The notes under the pieces were generated by a model. That model made no database searches, had not been told where the DNA came from, and saw only the letters and a program-made list of their open reading frames with translations. From assembly GCA_002382805.1 (NCBI GenBank), contig DGAD01000037.1, forward strand, positions 3,002 to 67,001: 64,000 nucleotides of DNA, given 5' to 3'. The stretch comes from Clostridiales bacterium UBA4039. Its GTDB lineage: Bacteria; Bacillota; Clostridia; Lachnospirales; Vallitaleaceae. The position numbers were made by a program, and so were the translations under genes. Numbering within the stretch: the stretch's first letter is position 1; each line of letters opens with the position of its first letter. Positions 42,247 through 51,006 of the stretch are shown in pieces.

Positions 42247-42954
42247 TCAACCGACTCCAAAGTCTGTATTATTCCATAAAATGTCGCATTGTTCGTCTTG
42301 ATCTAGCCATCCATATGTATTTTTAAACCACTCTACTAAAGACGGATCTTGAATAATCTTTGTCGAATTATTGACATATACATTCACCGTAAAATGTTCA
42401 AAATGCTGTTTTGCCAATGTGATATCTTGCTCTATCTGCTTTTTAGTCTGTCCATTGATTCCAACCATCAAGCACACTGAATCAACATATTTTTTTAGTT
42501 CATCCACGGTTACATGTCCAAAACCTTTGTTTAAAACATTTTCTCGAAAATCATAATCAAAGGTCTCTAAACCTGTTTTTACCGTAACTTTGACGCCAAA
42601 AAATTCGCGCATACGCTGTATATGTTTCCTGTATATCCAATGAGCTTCAAAAAATACATGCTGTATATGCTTGTCTTTAACACATTGCTTTAGTGCATCT
42701 AAAGTTTCTTGCGGCAATTCAAAGACATTGCCGGAATTAATCACTTCTAAAACCCCATATTCACCGGTCACTTGGCGGATAGCTTTCATATTTACTTTGT
42801 GATTAGACACTTGGTCCTTGGAATTATCTTCAATATAATCGCAAAACGCACACTTTCCCCATCGACAAGAGTCTCCCTTTAATAAAAGAATCTCTCGCTT
42901 TATCTTATTTGTTATCTTACTATATCTTTCCACTGAATCCAACCTTTTTTTCAA
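42247..42954 (-). CDS. Radical SAM protein, candidate queuine/queuosine salvage enzyme (QueL-like)
   Basis: A compact 235-residue protein with three cysteines at 30, 35 and 38 (GDSCRWGKCAFCDY, a C-x4-C-x2-C spacing rather than the usual C-x3-C-x2-C), as in some unusual radical SAM families, and a partial TIM barrel with strands such as VLEVINSGNVFELP and VTVKTGLETFDYDF. It is divergent from a YhhQ-type queuosine-precursor transporter under a preQ1 riboswitch. Clostridia that salvage queuine are reported to use a small radical SAM queuine lyase (QueL) to regain preQ1; I infer that role from context and size. The family name radical SAM is firm; the reaction is not proven by sequence. Confidence 0.7.
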   Translation of the reverse strand: MKKRLDSVERYSKITNKIKREILLLKGDSCRWGKCAFCDYIEDNSKDQVSNHKVNMKAIRQVTGEYGVLEVINSGNVFELPQETLDALKQCVKDKHIQHVFFEAHWIYRKHIQRMREFFGVKVTVKTGLETFDYDFRENVLNKGFGHVTVDELKKYVDSVCLMVGINGQTKKQIEQDITLAKQHFEHFTVNVYVNNSTKIIQDPSLVEWFKNTYGWLDQDEQCDILWNNTDFGVG

Positions 42955-42991
42955 TCCTATCTATAATTTTCTTCTTCAATCTATCAACCTC

Positions 42992-43020
42992 TTGTTTTTT
43001 CTTCGATTATCAGTTATAAT
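42992..43020 (+). promoter_or_regulatory. Promoter of the queuosine-precursor transporter gene
   Basis: TTGTTT (42992-42997), a 17-base spacer and a consensus TATAAT (43015-43020). The predicted start point lies about 12 bases before the riboswitch, so the aptamer sits at the very 5' end of the transcript. Confidence 0.7.
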
Positions 43021-43038
43021 CATGACTGCTATAAAAGC

Positions 43039-43076
43039 CGCAGTTCGTAACCATCCTGCGAAATCAAAACTAGGAG
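43039..43076 (+). promoter_or_regulatory. preQ1-I riboswitch controlling the transporter gene
   Basis: Stem P1 is CGCAG (43039-43043) with CTGCG (43056-43060). The loop TTCGTAACCATC keeps the TAAC(C) element with the ligand-recognising C, and an A-rich tail (AAATCAAAACTA, 43061-43072) runs into the AGGAGG ribosome-binding site. This matches the small preQ1-I aptamer such as that of Thermoanaerobacter. Ligand binding should fold the tail into the pseudoknot and hide the ribosome site, so translation falls when preQ1 is plentiful. Confidence 0.88.
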
Positions 43077-43086
43077 GAGAAAAATT

Positions 43087-43806
43087 ATGAGTAACCTAAC
43101 CATTTTTATTTTATTTGCCTTTATTAACTTTGGGCTCATTGCGCTGGTTTTTCGTTTTTTTGGAAAAACCGGAATCTTAAGCTATATCATCTTAAGTGTT
43201 ATTGCTGCCAATATGCAAGTTAACAAAGGTATTATCTTTGATCTAGGCTTCACCGAGCTTGAAGCCACACTTGGTAATGTCATGTTTGCCGGAATTTTTT
43301 TAGCGACGGATTTACTTAATGAAAAGTATGGTTATCACGCTGCTAAAAAAGCTGTCACCCTGTCTATCGTTGCCAACCTTTCCTTTGTACTAATCATGTT
43401 TATATCTACATTATACCATGGTTTAGATTATAGTGAACCCTATAATCATGCACTGGAGTTATTTTTTTCCATTAATGGCGGCACATTAAAAGCCGTTCTG
43501 GTTGGAAACCTAGTATACTTTATCAGCCAAAGTCTCGATGTTTTTATCTATGATAAGATAAAGTCTTGGAATAGCGAGAAAAAAACCTTATGGATACGTA
43601 ATAACGGCTCCACCCTTTTATCTCAGCTTGTAGACACCATTCTCGTTAGCTTTGGATTTGCCCTTGTAGGAATCTTCCCATTAGATCTTGTAGGTTCTAT
43701 GATTATTACAACGTTAGTCATTAAATATGTGGCTGCAATTGTTGACACACCTTTTTTATACATTATGAATCAAATCAAGGCACCTGAGTCTCACGACATA
43801 TTCTAA
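43087..43806 (+). CDS. yhhQ: Queuosine precursor transporter (YhhQ/VUT family)
   Basis: A 239-residue membrane protein with six or seven hydrophobic segments, of the COG1738 family that imports preQ0/preQ1 or queuine. Recognisable blocks are the segment with IAANMQVNKGIIFD, the loop FLATDLLNEKYGYHAAKKAV, and GNLVYFISQSLDVFIYDKIK, followed by SQLVDTILVSFGF. The preQ1-I riboswitch in its leader supports the queuosine assignment strongly. The divergent radical SAM gene suggests an import-and-convert pair. A bidirectional terminator follows. Confidence 0.95.
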   Translation: MSNLTIFILFAFINFGLIALVFRFFGKTGILSYIILSVIAANMQVNKGIIFDLGFTELEATLGNVMFAGIFLATDLLNEKYGYHAAKKAVTLSIVANLSFVLIMFISTLYHGLDYSEPYNHALELFFSINGGTLKAVLVGNLVYFISQSLDVFIYDKIKSWNSEKKTLWIRNNGSTLLSQLVDTILVSFGFALVGIFPLDLVGSMIITTLVIKYVAAIVDTPFLYIMNQIKAPESHDIF

Positions 43807-43881
43807 GTGAACCTAAGCAACACGATTGCTTTATCGCGAAGCGATATTGTTCACGGTAAGAATGCGTCCTTGAGTACAAGC

Positions 43882-43916
43882 AAAAAAATGCAACCTCGTT
43901 AGAGGTTGCATTTTTT
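43882..43916. terminator. Bidirectional terminator between yhhQ and the GH2 gene
   Basis: A perfect 10-base-pair hairpin ATGCAACCTC (43888-43897) / GAGGTTGCAT (43902-43911), loop GTTA, with seven A before and six T after it, so it can end transcripts from both sides. It lies just before the stop of the convergent GH2 gene. Confidence 0.9.
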
Positions 43917-43919
43917 GTG

Positions 43920-46900
43920 CTATCCGATAAATCCTTCTGTCGAGACAAACGTTTTATCCATCGACTCTTTGGTATCACCGATAAATATTTTATCAACTTC
44001 ATCAAAGGTTAATTGGGCAAGTGTCTCTGATTTAACCCTTCCTATGTAATCTATTAAACTCTTTTTAAACCACTTGACTTCCACATGCTCTGATTGTTGC
44101 TCCACAGGCAAGCTTGTAATCATTAAGCGCCCACGTCCCACTTGTGCCGCTATAAGATTTGTTAATCGATGGTTATAATAGAAGTTAGGTGTCACTTCAA
44201 TCATTGGCGTAATCTCTGACGGCAAATGATCCACACTAAAGTTAAACGAATCTTCCAACAGGTGATACCACTGGTAATTGGTATAATGATCTGAAGGAAA
44301 GTATCTTAATTGTTCCGGTTGTTTAAAGTAAAAACCATATGAACCTTCACTATTAAAAAACACAGGACTCCAAAAGACCGGATTAAAGCGATCATCATAG
44401 ACTTTCTTATCTATAAAGCTGTCTTTGTTCGCCATCAGCAAAACATTTTTTCCATCTTCAAGCATTTTTTTTACGTTTGGATTCCATGCACTGACACAAT
44501 GGATGTCATGCTGATGCGCCAGCAGTTCAATATCCGTATTTTCAATCTCTGGATAAACCCATAGATTCCAACTATTGCTATAATTCGTTCCTAAGATCTC
44601 TACTGTCATGGTCAATGCCTTGGGACTATCTATATCCGACAAGTCAACATTGTCTGTCTGCCCAATCCATTGTAAGGTCCCCGCTTCGATGGTAACATTC
44701 TCAAACGTTCCTTGTGCATATATATGTTGAGGTGCTTTTAATGTCCAACGGATATCCATTCCTTCCATTGCTTCAAATCGACTTTGACGAATATAGATAT
44801 CAGTCAAGAATAAATCCGTCGATTTTATTATACGTTTTTCCGTTTTTATCAGTGGAACAACATCATTGCAAAAAGCACGAAAGGCTTCTTCACTGATGAC
44901 ACCTTTTGAGTTCCAAAAAGCGTCCAGTACGCCTACCGTTGCACTACACTGCCCCGGAAAATCTTGGATGCCAAGCATTTGAAAACCGCCAAAATGCTCC
45001 GTTCGTAAAAAAGATTCTATCTCTTCTTTATACATACGTGCTGCAAAGATTCCAGAAGCTTGTACAAATTGCTCGATTTTATGATCTAATCCTTTTTGCT
45101 TCAAATCATTTTCAATCACCTTAAGATTTTGCGGGTATAAATTCCCCGTATATTGGCTTATTTCTCTTATATTGGGATAAACACAAAACTGTCCGGCTTC
45201 GTGAGAGATAAGAGGAATCTTTCGCCCGTCAACGGCTTCTTTATATGTTGTCATTAACGTCTCGCCCATGGACTGGATAAAGCGATTCCCACGCATCCCA
45301 TGTGTGTCTGCTTCCACCGAGATAAAAATATCATCGCAAGGATCAAGAGGGCGGTCATAATTGGCTGTTAATGTATAAAGAATGTCCGGTCGAAGCGCTT
45401 TTAAAGGTCTAATTGCATCATGAAGCAACTGATGGTCCCCCCTTAACTCATTCCCATTGCAATAGATACAAAAAGATGGGTGGTTCCCATAGCGTTCAAT
45501 GATTCGTCTCCCTTCTAAAGGGATGAAGGTATAATGCTCTGGGTATTGTCCTGTACCTATAAACCACTCATCTAGCCAAATAGGCCCTTCAATCTGCAAA
45601 TAAATCCCACATCGATCCGCAGCCACAAATGCTGCCTCCGGTGGACAGTTCGAGTGAAATCTTAGGTGATTCATTCCATATGCTTTAACAACCTTCATGA
45701 TCCGCATCCAATAAGCTTCATCACACGGAGGATATCCGGTTAAGGGATGGACCACGCATTCTAGATTACCTCGCAAAAACATTTTATGTCCATTTAAAAG
45801 CATATCGCGTCCTTGTTGCTGCAGTTTACGAAAACCAAAAGAGATACTTGTTCTTTCTTCTTCCAGCTCAATATGTAAGCGATATAGCTTTGGATTCCAT
45901 TCATTCCATGGTTCAACCGGAGCCTCTATAACCAGTTCATGTTCAAAGTACGTCGTCTCGGCTCCACACGCGACAGTCTTTTCCAACGTAGCTACTACAT
46001 TCTCACTATCATCGTGAGTAATACAGTACTTAAGTCTATGGTTTTGGCTTGGCATGCCTTCTCGGGTATCTTTTTGATTAATCTTACCTTTAACGGTCAC
46101 TGTTTGTTTCTTGGCATCTGCAAAAATCATGACTTGATCCATATATAGGTTTTGACTTGCCTTAAGTTCAATCGCCCCTACCATTCCATTCCACAACGTC
46201 TGCGTCTCATTGGTATACGAATGCCCATATAGACCAAGATGATATGGATCGCGATTATCAAGCATGACTGTCAAGCGATGTGTTTGGCCCGGTTTTATAA
46301 AAGCTGTCAAATCATATTCATGCGCTCCGATAAGGCTCTTAATTGTGCCGACAAATTGATTGTCAATCCATACCTTAGATGCCATCATTACTCTTTCCAT
46401 CGAAAAGACAACACGTTGATTGTTCCACCCCTTTGGCACCGTCACCATCTTTTGATACCAACAAGCCCCCACATAGTCATATCTTGCCTTTAGACTTCGA
46501 ACTGACTCCGGTGTCAATGTTTGCTCCGGATTCAGAGCTTTTCCTATGCCATTTTCACATAGCGTACCTGGTAACATTAAGGTATCTGCACTAAAGCGCT
46601 CTTGAAACCATGTCTCTACTTCTCCCATATCTTGAGGGTCTAATTGATACTGCCACTTCCCTTTTAAAGAAATGGTCTTCTCATTTTTTTCTAAAACTTG
46701 TACAAGGACAGATATACATTGTGCACGGTTAACAGGCTTATGGCGCTGATATCCCTCCCAAAGCCAACCGAGTCTTTTAGCTTTTTCTTCACATGCATCC
46801 ATCCCTAACTCTCTAAAACCAGCCATAGCTATCCCACGAATAACCATGCTTATAAGTTCGCCTCCCGTTAGCCCATCATCCGGTCTAAAGCGTTGGTCTG

Positions 46901-47885
46901 GCGTCGTATCTGGGTCAATGATATTGGCATCAATCGCTTTTTGAACACTTCCCGAATCAAATTCATAGCGATATATATCACAATATTTTCCTGTATACCC
47001 CCTTGAAGCGGGTCCTTTGATCGCTTTAAAAAAAACATATAAAAACTGTGCCCGAGGCATCTCATCAAAAGGGTGAAAAAACTTAACACAAGGATCAAGT
47101 AACCCTCTATGCATGGCTTTTTTTAATACTTCTTCATATTCTATTCCCTGACAATCTATATATGGCAGTTCTGGAAGATCTGTTGTAAGCACCGGTGCCT
47201 CTTCTTTTTGTGTTGGGAGAATACTCTCTTGTGGTCTAAGACTTTCATCCGGCTCCCATAGAGGCATAAATCGATTGCTTATTTTTTCTCTAAGACCAGG
47301 TATATTTTGACGAATGATGTCCTTAGCAATAAACTCTGCTATCAGCATACCACCATAATCATTAGTATGGGCTGCATTTTGAATGTATTGAAGCAAGTAC
47401 TGCCCCCATGCCCCAAAATTAGTTAACGGATTATAAGACATCCTTGCCTCTTGTCCAAGTAACGATACATAGACCGAATTATCTTCTCGTGCCGGTTTTC
47501 CCATAATCGGAATATATGCTCCCACATGGGTATAAAATGAATGTACACATACCTCTCGCGGCTTAACATGAATGTCACGTAGGACAAGATTACGCCGTCC
47601 CGTGTATAGGTGTACACCATGAACCCCCTTACTTTTGCCTTCAATTGTTACCGTTACTTTGTAGTTCCCCTTTTCTTTAACTTTTGCTCTAAAGCGCAAA
47701 GGGTAACGCTCCTTGGACACTGAATCAGCTATCCATCCTGCTGTCGCTTTAAAAAAATCCCCATTTTTTTCCAACGGTTGATCTAAAGGAATAAACCCAT
47801 AGCCCTTGGCCTCATTATACAGATCATCAACATGAACCAAGATTCCATCGCCTTGCTCATGTTGGGTAAAAATATACTTTTGCAT
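43920..47885 (-). CDS. Multidomain glycoside hydrolase family 2 enzyme
   Basis: A 1321-residue protein without a visible signal peptide. Residues about 1-170 resemble the N-terminal galactose-binding domain of YxiM/rhamnogalacturonan acetylesterases (DDLYNEAKGYGFIPL), followed by what looks like the tail of such an esterase (AAHTNDYGGMLIAEFIAKDI) without its catalytic core. Residues about 245-420 look like three S-layer-homology-type repeats (FHPFDEMPRAQFLYVF, FRPDDGLTGGELISM, KPVNRAQCISVLVQVL). From about 425 the GH2 sandwich, immunoglobulin-like and TIM-barrel domains follow, with acid/base Glu813 in YCNGNELRG and probable nucleophile Glu896 in SHEAGQF. It probably releases galactose- or glucuronate-type sugars from pectic or rhamnogalacturonan oligomers; the exact specificity is not visible. 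Confidence 0.85.
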   Translation of the reverse strand: MQKYIFTQHEQGDGILVHVDDLYNEAKGYGFIPLDQPLEKNGDFFKATAGWIADSVSKERYPLRFRAKVKEKGNYKVTVTIEGKSKGVHGVHLYTGRRNLVLRDIHVKPREVCVHSFYTHVGAYIPIMGKPAREDNSVYVSLLGQEARMSYNPLTNFGAWGQYLLQYIQNAAHTNDYGGMLIAEFIAKDIIRQNIPGLREKISNRFMPLWEPDESLRPQESILPTQKEEAPVLTTDLPELPYIDCQGIEYEEVLKKAMHRGLLDPCVKFFHPFDEMPRAQFLYVFFKAIKGPASRGYTGKYCDIYRYEFDSGSVQKAIDANIIDPDTTPDQRFRPDDGLTGGELISMVIRGIAMAGFRELGMDACEEKAKRLGWLWEGYQRHKPVNRAQCISVLVQVLEKNEKTISLKGKWQYQLDPQDMGEVETWFQERFSADTLMLPGTLCENGIGKALNPEQTLTPESVRSLKARYDYVGACWYQKMVTVPKGWNNQRVVFSMERVMMASKVWIDNQFVGTIKSLIGAHEYDLTAFIKPGQTHRLTVMLDNRDPYHLGLYGHSYTNETQTLWNGMVGAIELKASQNLYMDQVMIFADAKKQTVTVKGKINQKDTREGMPSQNHRLKYCITHDDSENVVATLEKTVACGAETTYFEHELVIEAPVEPWNEWNPKLYRLHIELEEERTSISFGFRKLQQQGRDMLLNGHKMFLRGNLECVVHPLTGYPPCDEAYWMRIMKVVKAYGMNHLRFHSNCPPEAAFVAADRCGIYLQIEGPIWLDEWFIGTGQYPEHYTFIPLEGRRIIERYGNHPSFCIYCNGNELRGDHQLLHDAIRPLKALRPDILYTLTANYDRPLDPCDDIFISVEADTHGMRGNRFIQSMGETLMTTYKEAVDGRKIPLISHEAGQFCVYPNIREISQYTGNLYPQNLKVIENDLKQKGLDHKIEQFVQASGIFAARMYKEEIESFLRTEHFGGFQMLGIQDFPGQCSATVGVLDAFWNSKGVISEEAFRAFCNDVVPLIKTEKRIIKSTDLFLTDIYIRQSRFEAMEGMDIRWTLKAPQHIYAQGTFENVTIEAGTLQWIGQTDNVDLSDIDSPKALTMTVEILGTNYSNSWNLWVYPEIENTDIELLAHQHDIHCVSAWNPNVKKMLEDGKNVLLMANKDSFIDKKVYDDRFNPVFWSPVFFNSEGSYGFYFKQPEQLRYFPSDHYTNYQWYHLLEDSFNFSVDHLPSEITPMIEVTPNFYYNHRLTNLIAAQVGRGRLMITSLPVEQQSEHVEVKWFKKSLIDYIGRVKSETLAQLTFDEVDKIFIGDTKESMDKTFVSTEGFIG

Positions 47886-47960
47886 TATTGGAGCCTCCTA
47901 TTTCCATTAATAGCTGTATTAGTTCTATTATATAGAATTCTCCCTTATATTGTGTATAAT

Positions 47961-47974
47961 ATAATGCGCATTAT
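47961..47974. promoter_or_regulatory. Perfect 14-base palindrome upstream of the GH2 gene
   Basis: ATAATGCGCATTAT is fully self-complementary and overlaps the stop codon of the GGDEF gene. A second small repeat TTCTAT-3-ATAGAA (47923-47937) covers a TATAAT on the minus strand at 47932-47927, about 40 bases upstream of the GH2 start codon. The first is a candidate operator for the GH2 gene; no regulator gene is adjacent. Confidence 0.45.
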
Positions 47975-49356
47975 GTTAAATTACATGTGTTGTTCCTTCC
48001 ATTTTGTTTGGCGCAATATAGTGCTTCATCTGCTTTTTTAAACAATGAATACTTATCATCTGTTTTTGCATATTCTGCAAGTCCTATACTCACTGTCATT
48101 TTTATTTGATTGGTAAATTCCCGGTTTTCGACAGTTACGCGAAGGTGTTCAGCAACGACTTCACATTGCTTTGCTGTTGTCTCTGGACAGATAACTATAA
48201 ACTCTTCGCCGCCCCATCGTCCGACTAAGTCGGATTCTCTTACATTTTCTTGCAGTATTTTTCCAAGCTCAATTAGAATTTCATCTCCGATATCATGACC
48301 ATAGGTGTCATTGATGGTTTTAAAGTAATCAATATCAATCAAAATGATTGAAAAAGAATTCGCATAACGTTTTGCCCTGGCAATTTCTCTGTCCATTAAT
48401 TCTTCTATTTTTCTTCTATTAAATAGCTTTGTCAAGACATCATTATAGCTATATTCTCTAAGAATGTTTAGCTTGATTTCATTATACTTATTTTCTTTTT
48501 CTATTTCTGAAATCTTTTCAGTTTTATCCTGAATAATTCCAATCAATTCAAGAAATTTTTTGTGTAAGTTATCGATTTCATTGATGTTTGATGTATACAC
48601 CTTAAGCGAGTCTATATCCTCCGATGCTGCTATGACATTGGTAAGCTCATTGATAGGTTCTAAAATAGTGTTTGCAATTTTTTTTGTTCCATAATAGTGA
48701 GAAATCATTGAGATAATGAAGATTAACAGGAGAAGTAATTGTATTCCCAACATGAATTGTTTTTTATAATTTGCAATTTTATCAAATTTTTGTTCTAAAC
48801 CATTGCCTTCAATAAGAACAATCGAAGGAATACCTAATTTTTTTATTTCTATCGTATAAATAAAATAATCTTTTGCCTGTATGTTCTCTTTTTGCTTATA
48901 TACCAAAAGATCATTTGTCGGTTCCGCATACACCAGTTGTTTTTCCTTTGTCGCCACTATTGTGGTTATATCTTTTATTTTATCTGTTGTTAGTGCAAGG
49001 GATGTACAACTATATATACTGTATTGTTTTGACTCGCCTTCAACAGCTTCCATACAATCGCCAATAAAGTCACACCGATAAATATCCACAATATCTTCCT
49101 GAAGATTTTCACCTATAGCTTCATAGCTATTTGTTTGGGCATATTTTTTTGCAATCACCGTATTTAAATAGCCTGTCTGAAACTTTATCTTATTATCGAG
49201 TTCGCTTTCCATCGTTTCTATTATTTGTTGATCTCTTACATGGGACATCTCATTTCCATATATGAAAAAAGTAAAGTACACACCAAAAATAAATGCTATG
49301 ATTGAAATCAAAATGTACATCATTAACTTTTTACTTAAGTATGATTTATAATCCAT
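47971..49356 (-). CDS. Membrane-bound diguanylate cyclase (GGDEF)
   Basis: A 461-residue protein: membrane segment about 11-31, an extracytoplasmic sensor region to about 198, a second membrane segment (LGIQLLLLLIFIISMISHYY, about 202-221), a HAMP-like linker and coiled coil, then the GGDEF domain (about 295-460). The active site RWGGEEFIVI is intact and RESD, five residues before, is an inhibitory site. It makes c-di-GMP. It starts nine bases after the HD-GYP gene, so a synthase and a phosphodiesterase are made from one transcript. Confidence 0.93.
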   Translation of the reverse strand: MDYKSYLSKKLMMYILISIIAFIFGVYFTFFIYGNEMSHVRDQQIIETMESELDNKIKFQTGYLNTVIAKKYAQTNSYEAIGENLQEDIVDIYRCDFIGDCMEAVEGESKQYSIYSCTSLALTTDKIKDITTIVATKEKQLVYAEPTNDLLVYKQKENIQAKDYFIYTIEIKKLGIPSIVLIEGNGLEQKFDKIANYKKQFMLGIQLLLLLIFIISMISHYYGTKKIANTILEPINELTNVIAASEDIDSLKVYTSNINEIDNLHKKFLELIGIIQDKTEKISEIEKENKYNEIKLNILREYSYNDVLTKLFNRRKIEELMDREIARAKRYANSFSIILIDIDYFKTINDTYGHDIGDEILIELGKILQENVRESDLVGRWGGEEFIVICPETTAKQCEVVAEHLRVTVENREFTNQIKMTVSIGLAEYAKTDDKYSLFKKADEALYCAKQNGRNNTCNLT

Positions 49357-49365
49357 CTAGGCTCC

Positions 49366-50661
49366 TTATCGATTCGGATGCATATAAACAGGTTGGATAA
49401 TACATTCCCCTTCATCATCATTTTTTTTAGGATATACTTTATCTAAAAATCCAGTTTGTTTTAATCTATATATTATTTTCCTACATATTTTCGGGTTAAA
49501 TTGGCTTCCTTCTCCTTCTTCCAGAATTTTAAATACCTCCTTTATTGCATACGGCTTTTTATAGCTTCGTTTTGAAGCCAATGCATCAATGACATCTGCA
49601 ATAGCAAGCATCTGTGACAAAGGATTGATCTGATTGCCTTTAATTTTATTGGGATAGCCGGTTCCATCATAGCGTTCATGATGCTGTAATATCAGCTCAC
49701 ATATCAACCCCGTATTATCGATAGGTCGAACGATATCACATCCAATTAAGGGGTGTGTTTTCATTAATGCATACTCTTGTTCAGTAAGTTTCCCTTTTTT
49801 ATTTAAGATACTCTCCGGTATGCCCACTTTTCCAATATCATGGAGTTTAGAAGCATGCCGTATCCCATCAATTTCCTTTTCGGATAATTCAAAGTAAGAT
49901 ATAATCTCTTCTACAATAACAGCTACATTCTGCGAATGTTGTCGGGTATACTTATCCTTTGCATCTAGTAATATGGACATACTTTCAAAAGTATCAATAA
50001 TCAAACGGCGCATATCTTCATATAGCTTAACTTCTTTACTGATATCTTCTGTAATCATTAACGCGCTGGTTTCTCCCCGACCATTAGCAATCGGAGAAAA
50101 CTGAATATTATATATTCTAGTTTTTCCATCCGTTATGGACGTATGCACATACCGCTTTAGTTTGCACATATTTCCTTCACAGGCTATTTTCAGAGACTTA
50201 ATCATCTCGCTGCCCTTTAAACTTTCTATCTTAAATAGATTAATGCCAAATGTATCTGCCGAACCATAGACATCTTTGGTTGAAGGGTTGACATATTCAA
50301 CCACACCGTTTTTACTAACCATGATATACGACACAGGACTTTTGTCTAATATAGACTCAAGCATTTCTTTTTGCTTTATTATCTCACCGGACAGCTTCTT
50401 GTTTTCGACGAGCCGATTAAATGCATTGATTTTTTCAATTTCCAAACGGTCCAATATTTTTGCTAAAATCAAAGCAAATCCTATAAATACAATCGGCGCA
50501 CTGCAGACTACAAGAAAACTTTGATTGGTAGAAACCCGTATAAGGCTCTCCATCACGGATAAATTATAAGGCTCGCTCTTTCTTTCAATATAAAAAGTAA
50601 CGAATGGGAACAGCATACCAATGGTTATTAAACCAACAACAAGTAATCTTTTTAATTTCAT
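49366..50661 (-). CDS. PAS/HD-GYP c-di-GMP phosphodiesterase, membrane-anchored
   Basis: A 431-residue protein with membrane segments at about 7-25 and 48-68, a short coiled coil, a PAS domain (about 85-205: MLESILDKSPVSYIMVSKNG), and an HD-GYP domain (about 220-415). The metal residues are present in HASKLHDIGKVGIPESI and the signature in HHERYDGTGYPNKIKG. It should hydrolyse c-di-GMP in response to a signal bound by the PAS domain. The ribosome site (AAGAGG) is weak and eight to ten bases upstream. It is followed directly by the GGDEF gene. Confidence 0.93.
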   Translation of the reverse strand: MKLKRLLVVGLITIGMLFPFVTFYIERKSEPYNLSVMESLIRVSTNQSFLVVCSAPIVFIGFALILAKILDRLEIEKINAFNRLVENKKLSGEIIKQKEMLESILDKSPVSYIMVSKNGVVEYVNPSTKDVYGSADTFGINLFKIESLKGSEMIKSLKIACEGNMCKLKRYVHTSITDGKTRIYNIQFSPIANGRGETSALMITEDISKEVKLYEDMRRLIIDTFESMSILLDAKDKYTRQHSQNVAVIVEEIISYFELSEKEIDGIRHASKLHDIGKVGIPESILNKKGKLTEQEYALMKTHPLIGCDIVRPIDNTGLICELILQHHERYDGTGYPNKIKGNQINPLSQMLAIADVIDALASKRSYKKPYAIKEVFKILEEGEGSQFNPKICRKIIYRLKQTGFLDKVYPKKNDDEGECIIQPVYMHPNR

Positions 50662-51006
50662 CTTATTATCAAATCCTCTTATGATTTATTTAACTTTCAA
50701 TTAAGTTCACGTGTTTATTTCAAAATGCACACAAAAACAAAAGCTTATTATCTCAAGCCATCACAATAAGCCCTTCTTTTTACGATGAATCTGTCGCACC
50801 AAAAGAGTAAGTAAAGATAAATAATTTAACCTTTGAAAAAAAATTATTTGATAAGTGTATCGATAGACAAGTATTACCTGCAGTTAATGTAGAGAAACAA
50901 ACGGTCATAAGCACCCCGATCCAAAAGAATATCACTATAGATTTTTAATACATATGAGATAATAATTATTATAACATAGATTAAATATTCTTATCAACCT
51001 AAAATT
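50662..51006. other. 345-base intergenic region with a possible gene remnant and a hairpin
   Basis: No gene of normal size is seen. On the minus strand a 42-codon reading frame spans 50908-50780 without a ribosome-binding site; the preceding frame also reads sensibly for about 18 codons before a stop, which suggests a frameshifted remnant. Past it, GCTTATT/AATAAGC (50743-50749 / 50765-50771) followed by a T-rich run on the minus strand could be an old terminator. I see no c-di-GMP riboswitch ahead of the HD-GYP gene. Confidence 0.4.

Noticed and set aside
43920..47885. Surface-anchored S-layer enzyme
   Set aside because: No signal peptide or upstream in-frame start was found, so surface display is not supported despite S-layer-like repeats.
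50662..51006. c-di-GMP riboswitch ahead of the HD-GYP gene
   Set aside because: Neither the GEMM-I nor GEMM-II conserved core can be found in the leader on the minus strand.
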